From contig DELI01000008.1 in the NCBI GenBank assembly GCA_002354335.1, positions 1,451 to 65,450 of the forward strand: DNA of 64,000 nt, written 5' to 3'. This document shows, in pieces, positions 45,115 through 53,347 of the stretch. The position numbers and the translations under genes are program-made. Position 1 is the first letter of the stretch. Every line of letters starts with the position of its first letter. Source of the stretch: Sphingobacterium sp. UBA2700. Lineage in GTDB: Bacteria > Bacteroidota > Bacteroidia > Sphingobacteriales > Sphingobacteriaceae. Under the pieces are notes generated by a model that saw only the letters and a program-made list of their open reading frames with translations, was not told the DNA's origin and did no database searches.

Positions 45115-45595
45115 AAATTTAGATAAGATAATTAACGGTTCAAACGTACAAAAAAATTAAAGATTTATACAAATCCTTAACAAATTATCATCAATAGCTT
45201 TAGTTTGTTGAATAATCAACTATTAATCGCTTCTTCTATTGCTATTTATTTGTTTTGGATGAAAATCTTAGAATCATATTCTTTAGATATTTATTTCTGC
45301 CAAACTTTATTTTAATTGTGTTTAGCAATGACAGACCCTATTCACTTAAAAGTGATCTCAGTTTTTTTTGAAAACCGCTTTTAAACGGTCGTCAATAGCG
45401 TTTATAGAGCGATGGAAAGCAATTGAATTGGTTAGTTTCCCTTGAATGTTTTGCTAAAACGACTATGCAATTAAAGGATAATCGGCTACATTTCAAATAT
45501 TTATTTTCATAAAACATTGACTTTTAGGAATAACTAATTATTTTTCCTATCTTTGCACCGCCTTAGGCAATTGTGCCTATTGTATATTTTATTTC
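45115..45595. other. Divergent intergenic region, permease/helicase
   Basis: About 480 bp, AT-rich, with no open frame. A perfect 14-bp palindrome TCACTTAAAAGTGA lies at 45342-45355. The helicase -7 box TATCTTTG is at 45548-45555. No convincing promoter was found for the permease. Confidence 0.5.
45548..45555 (+). promoter_or_regulatory. -7 box of the DEAD-box helicase gene
   Basis: TATCTTTG matches TAnnTTTG exactly. A TTTTAGG (45521-45527) lies about 20 bp upstream as a weak -33 element. The leader would be about 35 nt. Confidence 0.5.
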
Positions 45596-47389
45596 ATGAA
45601 CCCATTTTTAGAACTGGGGATCCGTCATGAGATTGTTAATGCCATCACTGAGTTAGGTTTTGAAAAACCTTCTCCCATCCAGGAAAAAGCCATTCCTGTG
45701 TTACTGACTGGTAACGACGATTTTGTCGGATTAGCCCAAACAGGTACTGGAAAGACTGCGGCATTTGGTCTTCCTCTATTAGAACAACTAGACTTTTCAT
45801 TCAATCAACCTCAAGCATTGGTATTGTGTCCTACGCGTGAGCTATGTTTGCAAATCGCAAAAGACCTAGAGAAGTATGCCAAAAATTTAGACAATGTTCA
45901 CGTAGTTGCCGTTTATGGAGGTGCGAACATTGGCGACCAACTACGTCAGATCCGTCGTGGAGTACAGATCGTAGTAGCAACACCTGGTCGTATGCTTGAT
46001 ATCATCGGACGTAACGCCATCGACTTCTCGCAAGTGAAGTACGTTGTGCTTGACGAAGCTGATGAGATGTTGAACATGGGATTCCAAGAAGACATCAATA
46101 ATATTCTATCAGAAACTCCAGCTGATAAAAAAACCTGGTTATTCTCTGCAACAATGCCTCGTGAGGTACGTCGCATTGCCCAAAACTACATGACCGATCC
46201 GGTTGAGTTGACAGTGGGTACAAAGAATACAGGTAATGAAAATATCGAACACCAGTATTTCTTAATCAAAGCAAAAGATAAGTATGCTGCTTTCAAACGT
46301 ATTGTAGATTACTACCCAGAGATTTTTGGTATTGTTTTCTGTCGTACGAAGATTGAAACACAAGAGATTGCTGAGGCTTTGATTAAAGACGGTTACAACG
46401 CCGACTCATTGCACGGTGACCTTTCACAACAACAACGTGATAAGGTGATGAAACGCTATCGCGAGCGCAACTTGCAATTATTGATTGCTACTGACGTTGC
46501 AGCACGTGGTATCGACGTAAATGATGTTACGCACGTTATTAACTATTCTCTTCCTGATGAGGTAGAGAACTATACGCACCGTTCAGGTCGTACTGCTCGT
46601 GCTGGTAAAACAGGTATCTCGATCTCATTGATCAATGTGAAAGAGATGAGCAAAATTCGTCACATCGAGAAGATCATTGGTAAATCTTTCGAGCGCAAGC
46701 AAGTTCCACAAGGAACGGAAGTGTGTGAGAAACAATTGTTCGCTCTTGTTGACAAAGTACATAACGTAGAAGTTCAAGAAGATCAAATTAATGCATTCCT
46801 TCCTCAAATCTTAGAAAGTCTACAAGACTTGACAAAAGAAGAAGTAGTGAAAAGATTTGCTTCATTAGAATTCAATAGATTCTTAAACTATTACAAAGAT
46901 GCTCCAGATTTGAATATCGAAGCGCGTGAGTCTTCTAGAGGTGATCGTGATAGAGATAGAGATGGCGGTAGTCGTCGTACTTCTAAAGGTTTCACTCGTT
47001 TGTTTATTAACTTAGGTTCAGTAGACGAGTTCAGCCGTGGTGAAATGTTAGGTTTCATTTGTAATAACAGTAAGATTTCCGGAAAATCAATTGGTAAGAT
47101 TGACCTTAAAGGCGTGTTCACTTTCTTCGAAGTAGAAGATGGCGAGGTTAATAAAGTATTCCAAGGATTCCAAGGTGTTAATTACAACGGACGAGGCGTA
47201 CGTATTGAAGTTTCAGGTGAAGGAAGATCTGACAGAGGATCATCAAACGGTCGTAGCCGTGGCGGTAGATCTTCAGACAGAAACTCTGGAGGCGGACGTG
47301 GAGATAGAAGAGATCGTGGTAGATCGAATGGCGGAGGTGGTTTCCGCGACTTCTCTGGAAAACGTAGAGAATCTAAAAGTAGATATTAA
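45596..47389 (+). CDS. DEAD-box RNA helicase with DbpA-type RNA-binding and RGG-like tail
   Basis: A 597-residue ATP-dependent RNA helicase. Motifs in order: Q-motif (GFEKPSPIQEKAIP), I AQTGTGKT, Ia PTRELCLQ, II VLDEADEMLNMGF, III SATMP, V ATDVAARGIDV and VI HRSGRTARAGK. After ~430 residues comes a DbpA-like RNA-binding domain (RLFINLGSVDEFSRGEMLGFI), then a Gly/Arg/Ser-rich tail (GRSRGGRSSDRNSGGGRGDRR) that should bind RNA without fixed structure. The likely role is ribosome assembly or cold-stress mRNA remodelling (DeaD/CsdA group). It is monocistronic, with its own promoter and strong terminator. Confidence 0.93.
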   Translation: MNPFLELGIRHEIVNAITELGFEKPSPIQEKAIPVLLTGNDDFVGLAQTGTGKTAAFGLPLLEQLDFSFNQPQALVLCPTRELCLQIAKDLEKYAKNLDNVHVVAVYGGANIGDQLRQIRRGVQIVVATPGRMLDIIGRNAIDFSQVKYVVLDEADEMLNMGFQEDINNILSETPADKKTWLFSATMPREVRRIAQNYMTDPVELTVGTKNTGNENIEHQYFLIKAKDKYAAFKRIVDYYPEIFGIVFCRTKIETQEIAEALIKDGYNADSLHGDLSQQQRDKVMKRYRERNLQLLIATDVAARGIDVNDVTHVINYSLPDEVENYTHRSGRTARAGKTGISISLINVKEMSKIRHIEKIIGKSFERKQVPQGTEVCEKQLFALVDKVHNVEVQEDQINAFLPQILESLQDLTKEEVVKRFASLEFNRFLNYYKDAPDLNIEARESSRGDRDRDRDGGSRRTSKGFTRLFINLGSVDEFSRGEMLGFICNNSKISGKSIGKIDLKGVFTFFEVEDGEVNKVFQGFQGVNYNGRGVRIEVSGEGRSDRGSSNGRSRGGRSSDRNSGGGRGDRRDRGRSNGGGGFRDFSGKRRESKSRY

Positions 47390-47394
47390 TAAAG

Positions 47395-47424
47395 AAAGAA
47401 GGTGCCCAAAAAGGCACCTTCTTT
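47395..47424 (+). terminator. Rho-independent terminator of the helicase gene
   Basis: A 12-bp stem AAAGAAGGTGCC/GGCACCTTCTTT with a CAAAAA loop, then TTT. It abuts repeat family C copy 3. Confidence 0.85.
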
Positions 47425-47502
47425 TTTCTGAAAGTGTTTGTTTTCAAAGGCCATCAAGAACTTTCATGCCTGTTGGTGTTGCAATGGAAACGTGAAAGTT
47501 TT
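47424..47502. repeat. Intergenic repeat family C, copy 3
   Basis: Shares TTTCTGAAAGTG, GGCCATCAAGAACTTTCAT and the closing GTGAAAGTTTT with the two copies at 32534-32689. The outer stem changes to AACTTTCATG/CGTGAAAGTT, which still pairs through a wobble and an added G-C pair. Confidence 0.75.
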
Positions 47503-48042
47503 GTTTTATAGCTTTTGCGAGTTCTTTACTGTTTTATTTTTTAAGTTTTGAGCAGTAAGCCTATATGATGATTTTAACGACTCTGCCTGCTCTGTTTAGT
47601 AAATACGGAAAATCGTCGGTATAACCTTTCTCAAATCATACATCCTTTCCCAATTTTTCCCCATCTTTTGACGTTATGGAAAATGGCCATCAAGCCAAAC
47701 TCCACAGCAACTTTATACAGTCCTTCTATGTGATGGAACGTTCTAAATTGTATGTTTTCCATAACTTTTGGAACCATTTTGATACAAAATCTCCGGGGCA
47801 AAACATAGAACAATATCGCTATTTTTTAATAACCAGATTGTTGTTTTTGCACTTAGGTTTACAAAAATATCTTTTTGGATTAAAAATTGTGTTTTAAAAT
47901 CAAAATTACTGCATATCGGTTTGTCATAATAATGTAATGAATGCTATCTTTTAGGATAGTTGAGGTCATATTTTTTAGTAGGTTTTTCCACTATTTTTAT
48001 CCCATTAGTTAACGAAAATATAAAGAGAAAAATCTTGAAAAT
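47503..48042. other. Intergenic region upstream of nirK
   Basis: About 540 bp with no intact gene. It contains a transposase C-terminal scrap (47631-47756) and an inverted repeat CTATC-TTTTAG-GATAG at 47944-47959. The remainder is AT-rich; no clear promoter for nirK was seen. Confidence 0.5.
47631..47756 (-). pseudogene. Remnant of a DDE transposase C-terminus (IS1182-like)
   Basis: About 40 codons on the minus strand read FRTFHHIEGLYKVAVEFG, then LMAIFHNVKRWGKIGKG. This resembles the conserved C-terminal end of IS1182-family/DDE transposases, which typically reads like RxFxxRGxxKVxxEFGLxAIAHNL. The rest of the transposase is absent. A TTATGGAAAA inverted repeat flanks the scrap (about 47674 and 47758). 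The family assignment is by eye. Confidence 0.55.
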
Positions 48043-49482
48043 ATGAGAGATTCTATTACATTATTTAGTATGCTGATCGGGTTTGCAATGTTCATGACGA
48101 GTTGTAATGATTCATCGGAAACGAAATCAGGTGATACCAGCAAAATCCCTGTAAAAGGTGAAATGGTTGCTGAATTAACTTCTCCACCTTTAGTTCCAAA
48201 ACCAGTGGGTAAACGTGATGCCACAAAATTAAAGGTGAGTTTGGAAATTTTGGAGTTGGAAGGCGAAATGGTTGATGGGGTAAAATACACCTATTGGACG
48301 TTTGGTGGGTCGGTACCAGGTCAGTTTATCAGAACCAGAGTGGGGGATGAGGTGGAATTCTTATTAAAGAATCACCCAGATAATAAATTGCCTCACAACA
48401 TCGACTTACATGCTGTAACGGGGCCCGGTGGTGGCGCAGAGTCCTCCTTGGTTGCTCCAGGGCATGAAGTGTCGTTCTCCTTTAAATGTCTTAACCCCGG
48501 ACTGTATGTATATCACTGTGCAACTGCTCCGGTGGGGATGCACGTTGCTAACGGAATGTACGGATTAATATTAGTTGAGCCGGAAGGTGGATTGCCACCT
48601 GTGGATAGGGAATATTATGTAATGCAAGGTGACTTCTACACCGAAGGTGGCTATGGAGAAAAAGGATTGCAAGCATTTGATATGAATAAAGCGATCAGGG
48701 AAGAGGCTGACTATGTGGTTTTTAATGGGAATGTAAATGCATTGGTCAATGAAAATGCACTGCAAGCGAAAGTTGGAGAAACTATCCGCCTGTTCGTGGG
48801 AAATGGTGGCCCAAATCTGGTGTCTTCTTTCCACGTTATTGGGGAAATTTTTGACAAAGTACATGTTGAAGGTGGTGATTTGATTAACAAGAATATCCAA
48901 ACAACATTGATTCCTGCCGGTGGATCTGCCATTGTTGAATTTAAGGTGGATGTACCAGGAACGCTGGTTCTAGTTGACCATTCTATCTTTAGAGCCTTTA
49001 ATAAAGGTGCATTGGGTATGCTTAAGGTAGAAGGGGAAGAAAATCATCAGATCTATTCTGGAAAGATTATGGACGGTGTTTACCTTCCTGAAGGTGGTAC
49101 CATTCAACAAATGCCTAAAAAGAAAAAAGAAGATGTTGTCGTAAATAAAACTCCAGCGCAATCAATCGCAGATGGTAAGGCAATTTTTTCCAGAACTTGT
49201 GTTGCGTGTCACCAAAGTGAAGGTCAGGGAATTAAAGCGGTTTTCCCTCCATTGGCAAAATCGGATTTCTTAAACAAAAATAAAGATACAGCGATAGACG
49301 CGGTTTTATTCGGTCTAAAAGGCGAAATTACGGTGAATGGCGAAAAATACAACTCTGTTATGCCTAGTCAATCACTATCAGATCAAGAGGTAGCTGACGT
49401 TATGAACTACGTGTATAATAATTGGGGCAATGATAAAACCATTATTACTCCAGCAGAAATCAAAAAAAGACGTGGTAATTAA
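48043..49482 (+). CDS. nirK: Copper nitrite reductase with fused C-terminal cytochrome c (NirK, AniA-like)
   Basis: A 479-residue lipoprotein (lipobox FMTSC) that reduces nitrite to nitric oxide. Two cupredoxin domains carry the copper ligands: PHNIDLHAV (Asp and His of the active site), [18 protein letters not shown] (type 1 Cu Cys/His/Met) and [18 protein letters not shown] (catalytic His region). The wording is very close to Neisseria AniA. From about residue 370 a class I cytochrome c domain is fused ([11 protein letters not shown] near 386, probable axial Met in YNSVMPSQ), so electrons could reach the type 1 copper internally. It heads nirK-nirV-sco. No nitric oxide reductase gene lies in the window. 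Confidence 0.95.
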   Translation: MRDSITLFSMLIGFAMFMTSCNDSSETKSGDTSKIPVKGEMVAELTSPPLVPKPVGKRDATKLKVSLEILELEGEMVDGVKYTYWTFGGSVPGQFIRTRVGDEVEFLLKNHPDNKLPHNIDLHAVTGPGGGAESSLVAPGHEVSFSFKCLNPGLYVYHCATAPVGMHVANGMYGLILVEPEGGLPPVDREYYVMQGDFYTEGGYGEKGLQAFDMNKAIREEADYVVFNGNVNALVNENALQAKVGETIRLFVGNGGPNLVSSFHVIGEIFDKVHVEGGDLINKNIQTTLIPAGGSAIVEFKVDVPGTLVLVDHSIFRAFNKGALGMLKVEGEENHQIYSGKIMDGVYLPEGGTIQQMPKKKKEDVVVNKTPAQSIADGKAIFSRTCVACHQSEGQGIKAVFPPLAKSDFLNKNKDTAIDAVLFGLKGEITVNGEKYNSVMPSQSLSDQEVADVMNYVYNNWGNDKTIITPAEIKKRRGN

Positions 49483-49490
49483 TTAAATAA

Positions 49491-49518
49491 TTGGGAAGCA
49501 CACATCTGTGCTTCCCAA
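49491..49518. promoter_or_regulatory. Intercistronic hairpin between nirK and nirV
   Basis: Perfect 12-bp stem TTGGGAAGCACA/TGTGCTTCCCAA with a CATC loop, 8 bp after the nirK stop and without a T-tract. It is more likely to stabilise the nirK mRNA end or attenuate read-through than to terminate fully. Confidence 0.65.
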
Positions 49519-49535
49519 TTCAATACAATGTTAAT

Positions 49536-50306
49536 ATGTTGAAGAAGCTAAAACAGATGTTGTATATTTCCTTTGGAATTGCTGTTTCATATACAGGACA
49601 TTCCCAAGAAATGGTGCTAATTAAGAAAGGGAGTTATACTCCTCTTTATGGTTCCGCTGATAAAAAACCTGTACAAGTTGCTTCATTTTATTTGGATGTT
49701 TATCCGATAACCAATCAGCAATACTTAGATTTCCTGATTAAAAATAAAGCCTACACTAAATCTCAAATCAAAAGAATATTCGCAGATAAAAGCTATCTGA
49801 ACTATTGGAAATCGGATCTGGATTTTGGGAATGCAAATCCTAAGTCCCCCATAACAAATGTGTCTTGGTATGCTGCCAAGAAATATTGCGAAAGTCGAGG
49901 AAAAAGATTAGCAACAATGGATGAGTGGGAGTATGCTGCGATGGCAGATGCAAGATCTTTTGATGCTAGAAATAAAAAATCATATAATCAATTCATTCTA
50001 AATTGGTATGAAACTCCGAAAACTTATAACAATGTAGTGGGCAGCACCTTCAAAAATTACTGGGGAGTCTACGACCTACATGGTTTGGTTTGGGAATGGA
50101 CATCTGATTTTAACAGTATCTTTTTGACTGGTGAGTCAAGGAAGGATAAAGGTGAAGATGGGAATTTGTTCTGTGGTGGAGCATCTGTAAATGCAAGCGA
50201 TTTAATGAATTATGCTGCTTTTATGCGTTATGCTTTTAGAGGAAGTATGAAGGCAGCTTACACCAGCAGAAATTTAGGGTTTCGATGTGCAAGGGATATA
50301 AAATGA
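49536..50306 (+). CDS. nirV: NirV-like formylglycine-generating-enzyme-fold protein
   Basis: A 256-residue protein of the SUMF1/FGE-sulfatase fold (MVLIKKGSYTPLYG, LDVYPITNQQYLDFL, PITNVSWYAAKKYCESRGKRLATMDEWEYAAM, and the ending NLGFRCARD). A signal sequence precedes it. A gene of this fold directly downstream of nirK is known as nirV in several denitrifiers; its function is unclear. The two active-site Cys of true FGE enzymes are not found: the corresponding stretch reads GGASVNASDLMNYAAFMRY. The frame extends to a TTG at 49491, but that lies in the hairpin, so the ATG at 49536 (MLKKLKQMLYISFG) is chosen. Confidence 0.82.
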   Translation: MLKKLKQMLYISFGIAVSYTGHSQEMVLIKKGSYTPLYGSADKKPVQVASFYLDVYPITNQQYLDFLIKNKAYTKSQIKRIFADKSYLNYWKSDLDFGNANPKSPITNVSWYAAKKYCESRGKRLATMDEWEYAAMADARSFDARNKKSYNQFILNWYETPKTYNNVVGSTFKNYWGVYDLHGLVWEWTSDFNSIFLTGESRKDKGEDGNLFCGGASVNASDLMNYAAFMRYAFRGSMKAAYTSRNLGFRCARDIK

Positions 50307-50312
50307 TTAATT

Positions 50313-50927
50313 ATGAAGATTAATAAGTTAATAATATATGGCTGTTGTGGAATACTGATGCTAGGATGTAAGAGTAGCACAAAAGATGAAACTGTAGAAA
50401 AAAAACAAGCTATTCTTACGGAAAATCTTTCCGATCTGTCGGTTTATAATTTACCTTCAAATTGGACGGATCAACATGCTAATCAAATGCAATTGCAGGA
50501 TCTGAGGGGAAACATTGTGGTCGTGGCCATGATTTACACGTCTTGTCAAGCGGCATGCCCTCGATTGGTTGCAGATATGCGACACATTGAAAAAACGGTA
50601 AATTCTAAAGCCAAATCGAAAATTAAATATCTCCTGGTCAGTATAGACCCTCAAGTGGATACGCCGGAAAGGTTAAAGAAGTTTTCCATTGATAATGAAA
50701 TGGATGGCGAACAATGGCTTTTTCTCCGATCAAATGAGGAGGATACGAGAGAATTTGCGGCAACATTGGCGGTCAATTATAAAAAGATTTCACCAGTTGA
50801 TTTTTCGCATTCCAATATTATAAGCTTATTCAACGAAGATGGAGAGTTGATCTATCAACAGGAGGGTTTAGGCGTCGATTATGCTCCAACAATCAAAGCA
50901 ATCGAAGAGGCTGCGAATAAGCTTTAA
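50313..50927 (+). CDS. sco: SCO-family copper chaperone lipoprotein
   Basis: A 204-residue Sco1/SenC-type protein with a lipobox (MLGC) and a thioredoxin-like fold. The copper-binding CxxxC is in MIYTSCQAACPRLVADM, and the distal His is in PVDFSHSNIISLFNEDG. Sco proteins deliver copper to CuA or other copper sites. Here, 6 bp after nirV, the natural client is NirK. It is the last gene of the nirK unit. Confidence 0.9.
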   Translation: MKINKLIIYGCCGILMLGCKSSTKDETVEKKQAILTENLSDLSVYNLPSNWTDQHANQMQLQDLRGNIVVVAMIYTSCQAACPRLVADMRHIEKTVNSKAKSKIKYLLVSIDPQVDTPERLKKFSIDNEMDGEQWLFLRSNEEDTREFAATLAVNYKKISPVDFSHSNIISLFNEDGELIYQQEGLGVDYAPTIKAIEEAANKL

Positions 50928-50970
50928 AACAAATTTCACCAATTCTAATACTTTGCTTGAGCAAAAAAGA

Positions 50971-50995
50971 AGGGGCTGTCTTTTGAACAGCCCCT
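50971..50995. terminator. Bidirectional terminator, sco/ompA
   Basis: A 9-bp stem AGGGGCTGT/ACAGCCCCT with a CTTTTGA loop. On the minus strand it is followed by TCTTTTTT, so it is a strong terminator for the ompA-like gene and probably also ends the nirK unit. Confidence 0.8.
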
Positions 50996-51024
50996 CTCTA
51001 TTTAATTTGTAGTTTTAGTTATTC

Positions 51025-52353
51025 CTAGTAAAGGGTAAACTCAACACGTCTGTTTTGCTGACGGCCTTCTGCAGTCTTGTTTGTAGCGATTGGTTGGTTT
51101 GGACCATAACCTGTAGCCTCAATACGAGAAGCGTTTGCACCTTTAGATACTAAGTATGATTTTACGGATTCAGCACGCTCTTTCGATAAACGCAAGTTAG
51201 TTTGCATTGAACCAGTATTGTCTGTGTGACCAGCTAATTTCAAGCTGAAGTTTTTCTCGATCAATAAAGCAGCAACTCTGTTTAATGATTCGTAAGAAGT
51301 AGAACGGATTGTCGCTTTACCTAAGTCAAATTCTAAGTTTTTGATGGCTTCATCAACTACTTTTCTATCTTCTTCAGTCACTACGATTTTCTCTACTACT
51401 TTAGTTTCGTGTTTCATCTCAGGAAGTGGACATCCAGCTCCATCAACTTTTACACCTGCAGGTGTATTTGGACATTTGTCGAATTTGTTAGCAACACCGT
51501 CGCCATCATCATCTTTCAAATCGTTGCTGATACCTGATAATTCTGATTTTAAAGCTTCGTTAGATGCTACTAATGCATCACGCTCTGCTTTTAACTCATC
51601 ATATTTCTTAACCATAGTAGCTACTGGGTTACTGTTACCTAAGTAAGGTTTGCTACCATCGCCAAGCGCGATTTCTAAACCAGCGTGTGCATACGAGAAC
51701 AAGTCGTTTTTGTATTGACCTCCGCGTACTCCATCGAAGTCTTGGTTAGCCCAATTCAACTGGTATCCTAAGTCGATGTTAATTCCTTTTGCTACCGCAA
51801 ATTTGAAACCTGCGTCGATAGGAACGTATAATTTGGTTTGTGAATCAGCAGTTGATGCAGTTCCGTCAACCGTAGTAGTTGTTTCGAAGTTTAATGCACC
51901 AAGACCAATTGAAGCGTAAGGCTTGATAATGCTGTTGAAGAATCTCCAGTTTGTGTTCGCTAATGTGAACTCTCCTGATAAAGCAGCAGACCAAGGCATT
52001 TTCGTTTCGAATGCAGATACTGTACCTGCGGCAGCATCTTCGTTTGTACCTGAAACTTTACCGCCTAGGTATTGTGCTTTTAAACCGAAAGAAGGTGAGA
52101 TTTGTTTTTTGATGTAAGCACTGTATCCTACATTGTGGTCTAACTTGTCAAATCCTGCTCTGTTGAAACCGAAGATGTTAGATTGGTTTAACAATCCTGC
52201 GTTCACTCCAATAGACCAAGTTCTGTATTCTGATGATGATCCAAGAGGTGTAGTTCCCTCTACTGTTGTGGTGTTTTGTTGAGCAAAAGCTGTTGAGGTA
52301 ATAAGTCCTGCTACAGCAAATAGGCTAGCTTTTTTTAAGTAATTTGTTTTCAT
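51025..52353 (-). CDS. OmpA-family outer-membrane protein
   Basis: A 442-residue porin-like protein. A signal peptide (ending TSTAFAQ) leads to an eight-strand beta-barrel N-domain (about 30-240), then a coiled segment and one thrombospondin type-3-like Ca2+-binding repeat (DDDGDGVANKFDKCPNTP). The C-terminal OmpA domain (about 330-442) binds peptidoglycan (LAGHTDNTGSMQTNLRLSKERAESVKSYL, and NRRVEFTLY at the end). It tethers the outer membrane to the wall. An upstream in-frame start at 52377 adds nonsense before the clean signal MKTNYLKKASLFAV, so 52353 is used. Confidence 0.93.
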   Translation of the reverse strand: MKTNYLKKASLFAVAGLITSTAFAQQNTTTVEGTTPLGSSSEYRTWSIGVNAGLLNQSNIFGFNRAGFDKLDHNVGYSAYIKKQISPSFGLKAQYLGGKVSGTNEDAAAGTVSAFETKMPWSAALSGEFTLANTNWRFFNSIIKPYASIGLGALNFETTTTVDGTASTADSQTKLYVPIDAGFKFAVAKGINIDLGYQLNWANQDFDGVRGGQYKNDLFSYAHAGLEIALGDGSKPYLGNSNPVATMVKKYDELKAERDALVASNEALKSELSGISNDLKDDDGDGVANKFDKCPNTPAGVKVDGAGCPLPEMKHETKVVEKIVVTEEDRKVVDEAIKNLEFDLGKATIRSTSYESLNRVAALLIEKNFSLKLAGHTDNTGSMQTNLRLSKERAESVKSYLVSKGANASRIEATGYGPNQPIATNKTAEGRQQNRRVEFTLY

Positions 52354-52370
52354 GTGACTAAATTTTACAC

Positions 52371-52418
52371 TTGCCACAAAGTAGGCAAATTTGTTGCCAA
52401 AACTTACGTCTTGGCAAC
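52371..52418. promoter_or_regulatory. Inverted repeat in the ompA promoter region
   Basis: GTTGCCAA (52393-52400) and TTGGCAAC (52411-52418) form perfect 8-bp arms around a 10-bp spacer. A further TTGCCA half-site lies at 52371-52376. It overlaps the expected -33 region of the minus-strand ompA-like gene. It could be an operator or form the 5' end of a transcript. Confidence 0.5.
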
Positions 52419-52464
52419 ACTTGATTACATATGCTGTAAAATTTGTAGCGTCAATGTAGCTGTA

Positions 52465-53328
52465 TTAGGCTTTTTCAGGAAGTACTCGTGCGAAGAAAGT
52501 AGGTAATTTAATGTCAAACGCAAGTTTCTTAACTACATTTGCCTCAGTAAGTTGGCGGAAAACGCTCTTGCGGCTTTTTGTCAATAAAAGGATGTCTACT
52601 TGTTCATCAATTAAAACGGAAGTCACCGCTTGTGCGACGCTTTCTTTTTGGCGCATAAATAGGGATTGCGGCTTGATGATGTAGGTAATATCGGATATGC
52701 CTAGTTCGTTTTCTATACGGTTTATAAAGTTTTTGAAATCCGCGTCTATATCTTTGATCTCTCTATCCTTCACATTCACGTGGATCAATACCAGTTCGAA
52801 GTCCTTTTGGAATAGCGGGAATGACTGGCTCAAACATGTTAATTCAGCGTCCTTAAAATTACATAATAAGGCTACGCGATCTTTTTTAAATTTCGTTGCC
52901 TCTAAAGGAACCGCCAGGAGTGGTGTTCTCGTGTTTAGGATCGTATCATAGGTGTTGCTGCCAATGAAGATAGCTTCCATGCCTGATGCCCCTTTTGTAC
53001 CCATAACCACAGCATCGTAAGACTCTGCATTGGTAATCTTCTTGATTTCATCGTATAAATTACCATCCCGGAACAGCGCTGTGGCCTGTACTCCCGGATA
53101 ATTATTGTCAATCTCTGCAATGATGTTTTTCATATCGCGTTCAGCCATCGGAACGCGAGGGTCTTTCAATGCAGGGTCATTTTGAGCATTCGCGTAAATA
53201 TTTGTATGGTCTGCAAATACATGGAGTAGGTCTAAGGACTGCCCTGATTGTTTGGCAATCTGGCATGCATATTTTACAGCAGCGGCTGAATATTCCGAAA
53301 AATCTATAGGTATTAATAATTTGCTCAT
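52465..53328 (-). CDS. Universal stress protein, tandem UspA domains
   Basis: A 287-residue protein of two UspA-like halves. The first (LLIPIDFSEYSAAAVKYACQIA; later VVMGTKGASGMEAIFIGSNT) has the G-x-x-G-x-n-G nucleotide-binding pattern. The second is degenerate. UspA proteins bind ATP and are made under starvation, oxygen or energy stress. It lies 20 bp after the next usp gene on the same strand, giving a pair. Confidence 0.88.
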   Translation of the reverse strand: MSKLLIPIDFSEYSAAAVKYACQIAKQSGQSLDLLHVFADHTNIYANAQNDPALKDPRVPMAERDMKNIIAEIDNNYPGVQATALFRDGNLYDEIKKITNAESYDAVVMGTKGASGMEAIFIGSNTYDTILNTRTPLLAVPLEATKFKKDRVALLCNFKDAELTCLSQSFPLFQKDFELVLIHVNVKDREIKDIDADFKNFINRIENELGISDITYIIKPQSLFMRQKESVAQAVTSVLIDEQVDILLLTKSRKSVFRQLTEANVVKKLAFDIKLPTFFARVLPEKA

Positions 53329-53347
53329 GATTTCAATATGTTGAATG

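Noticed and set aside
45342..45355. Palindrome TCACTTAAAAGTGA as an operator
   Set aside because: A single 14-bp palindrome in AT-rich DNA about 190 bp from the helicase promoter, with no second copy seen; chance is a fair explanation.
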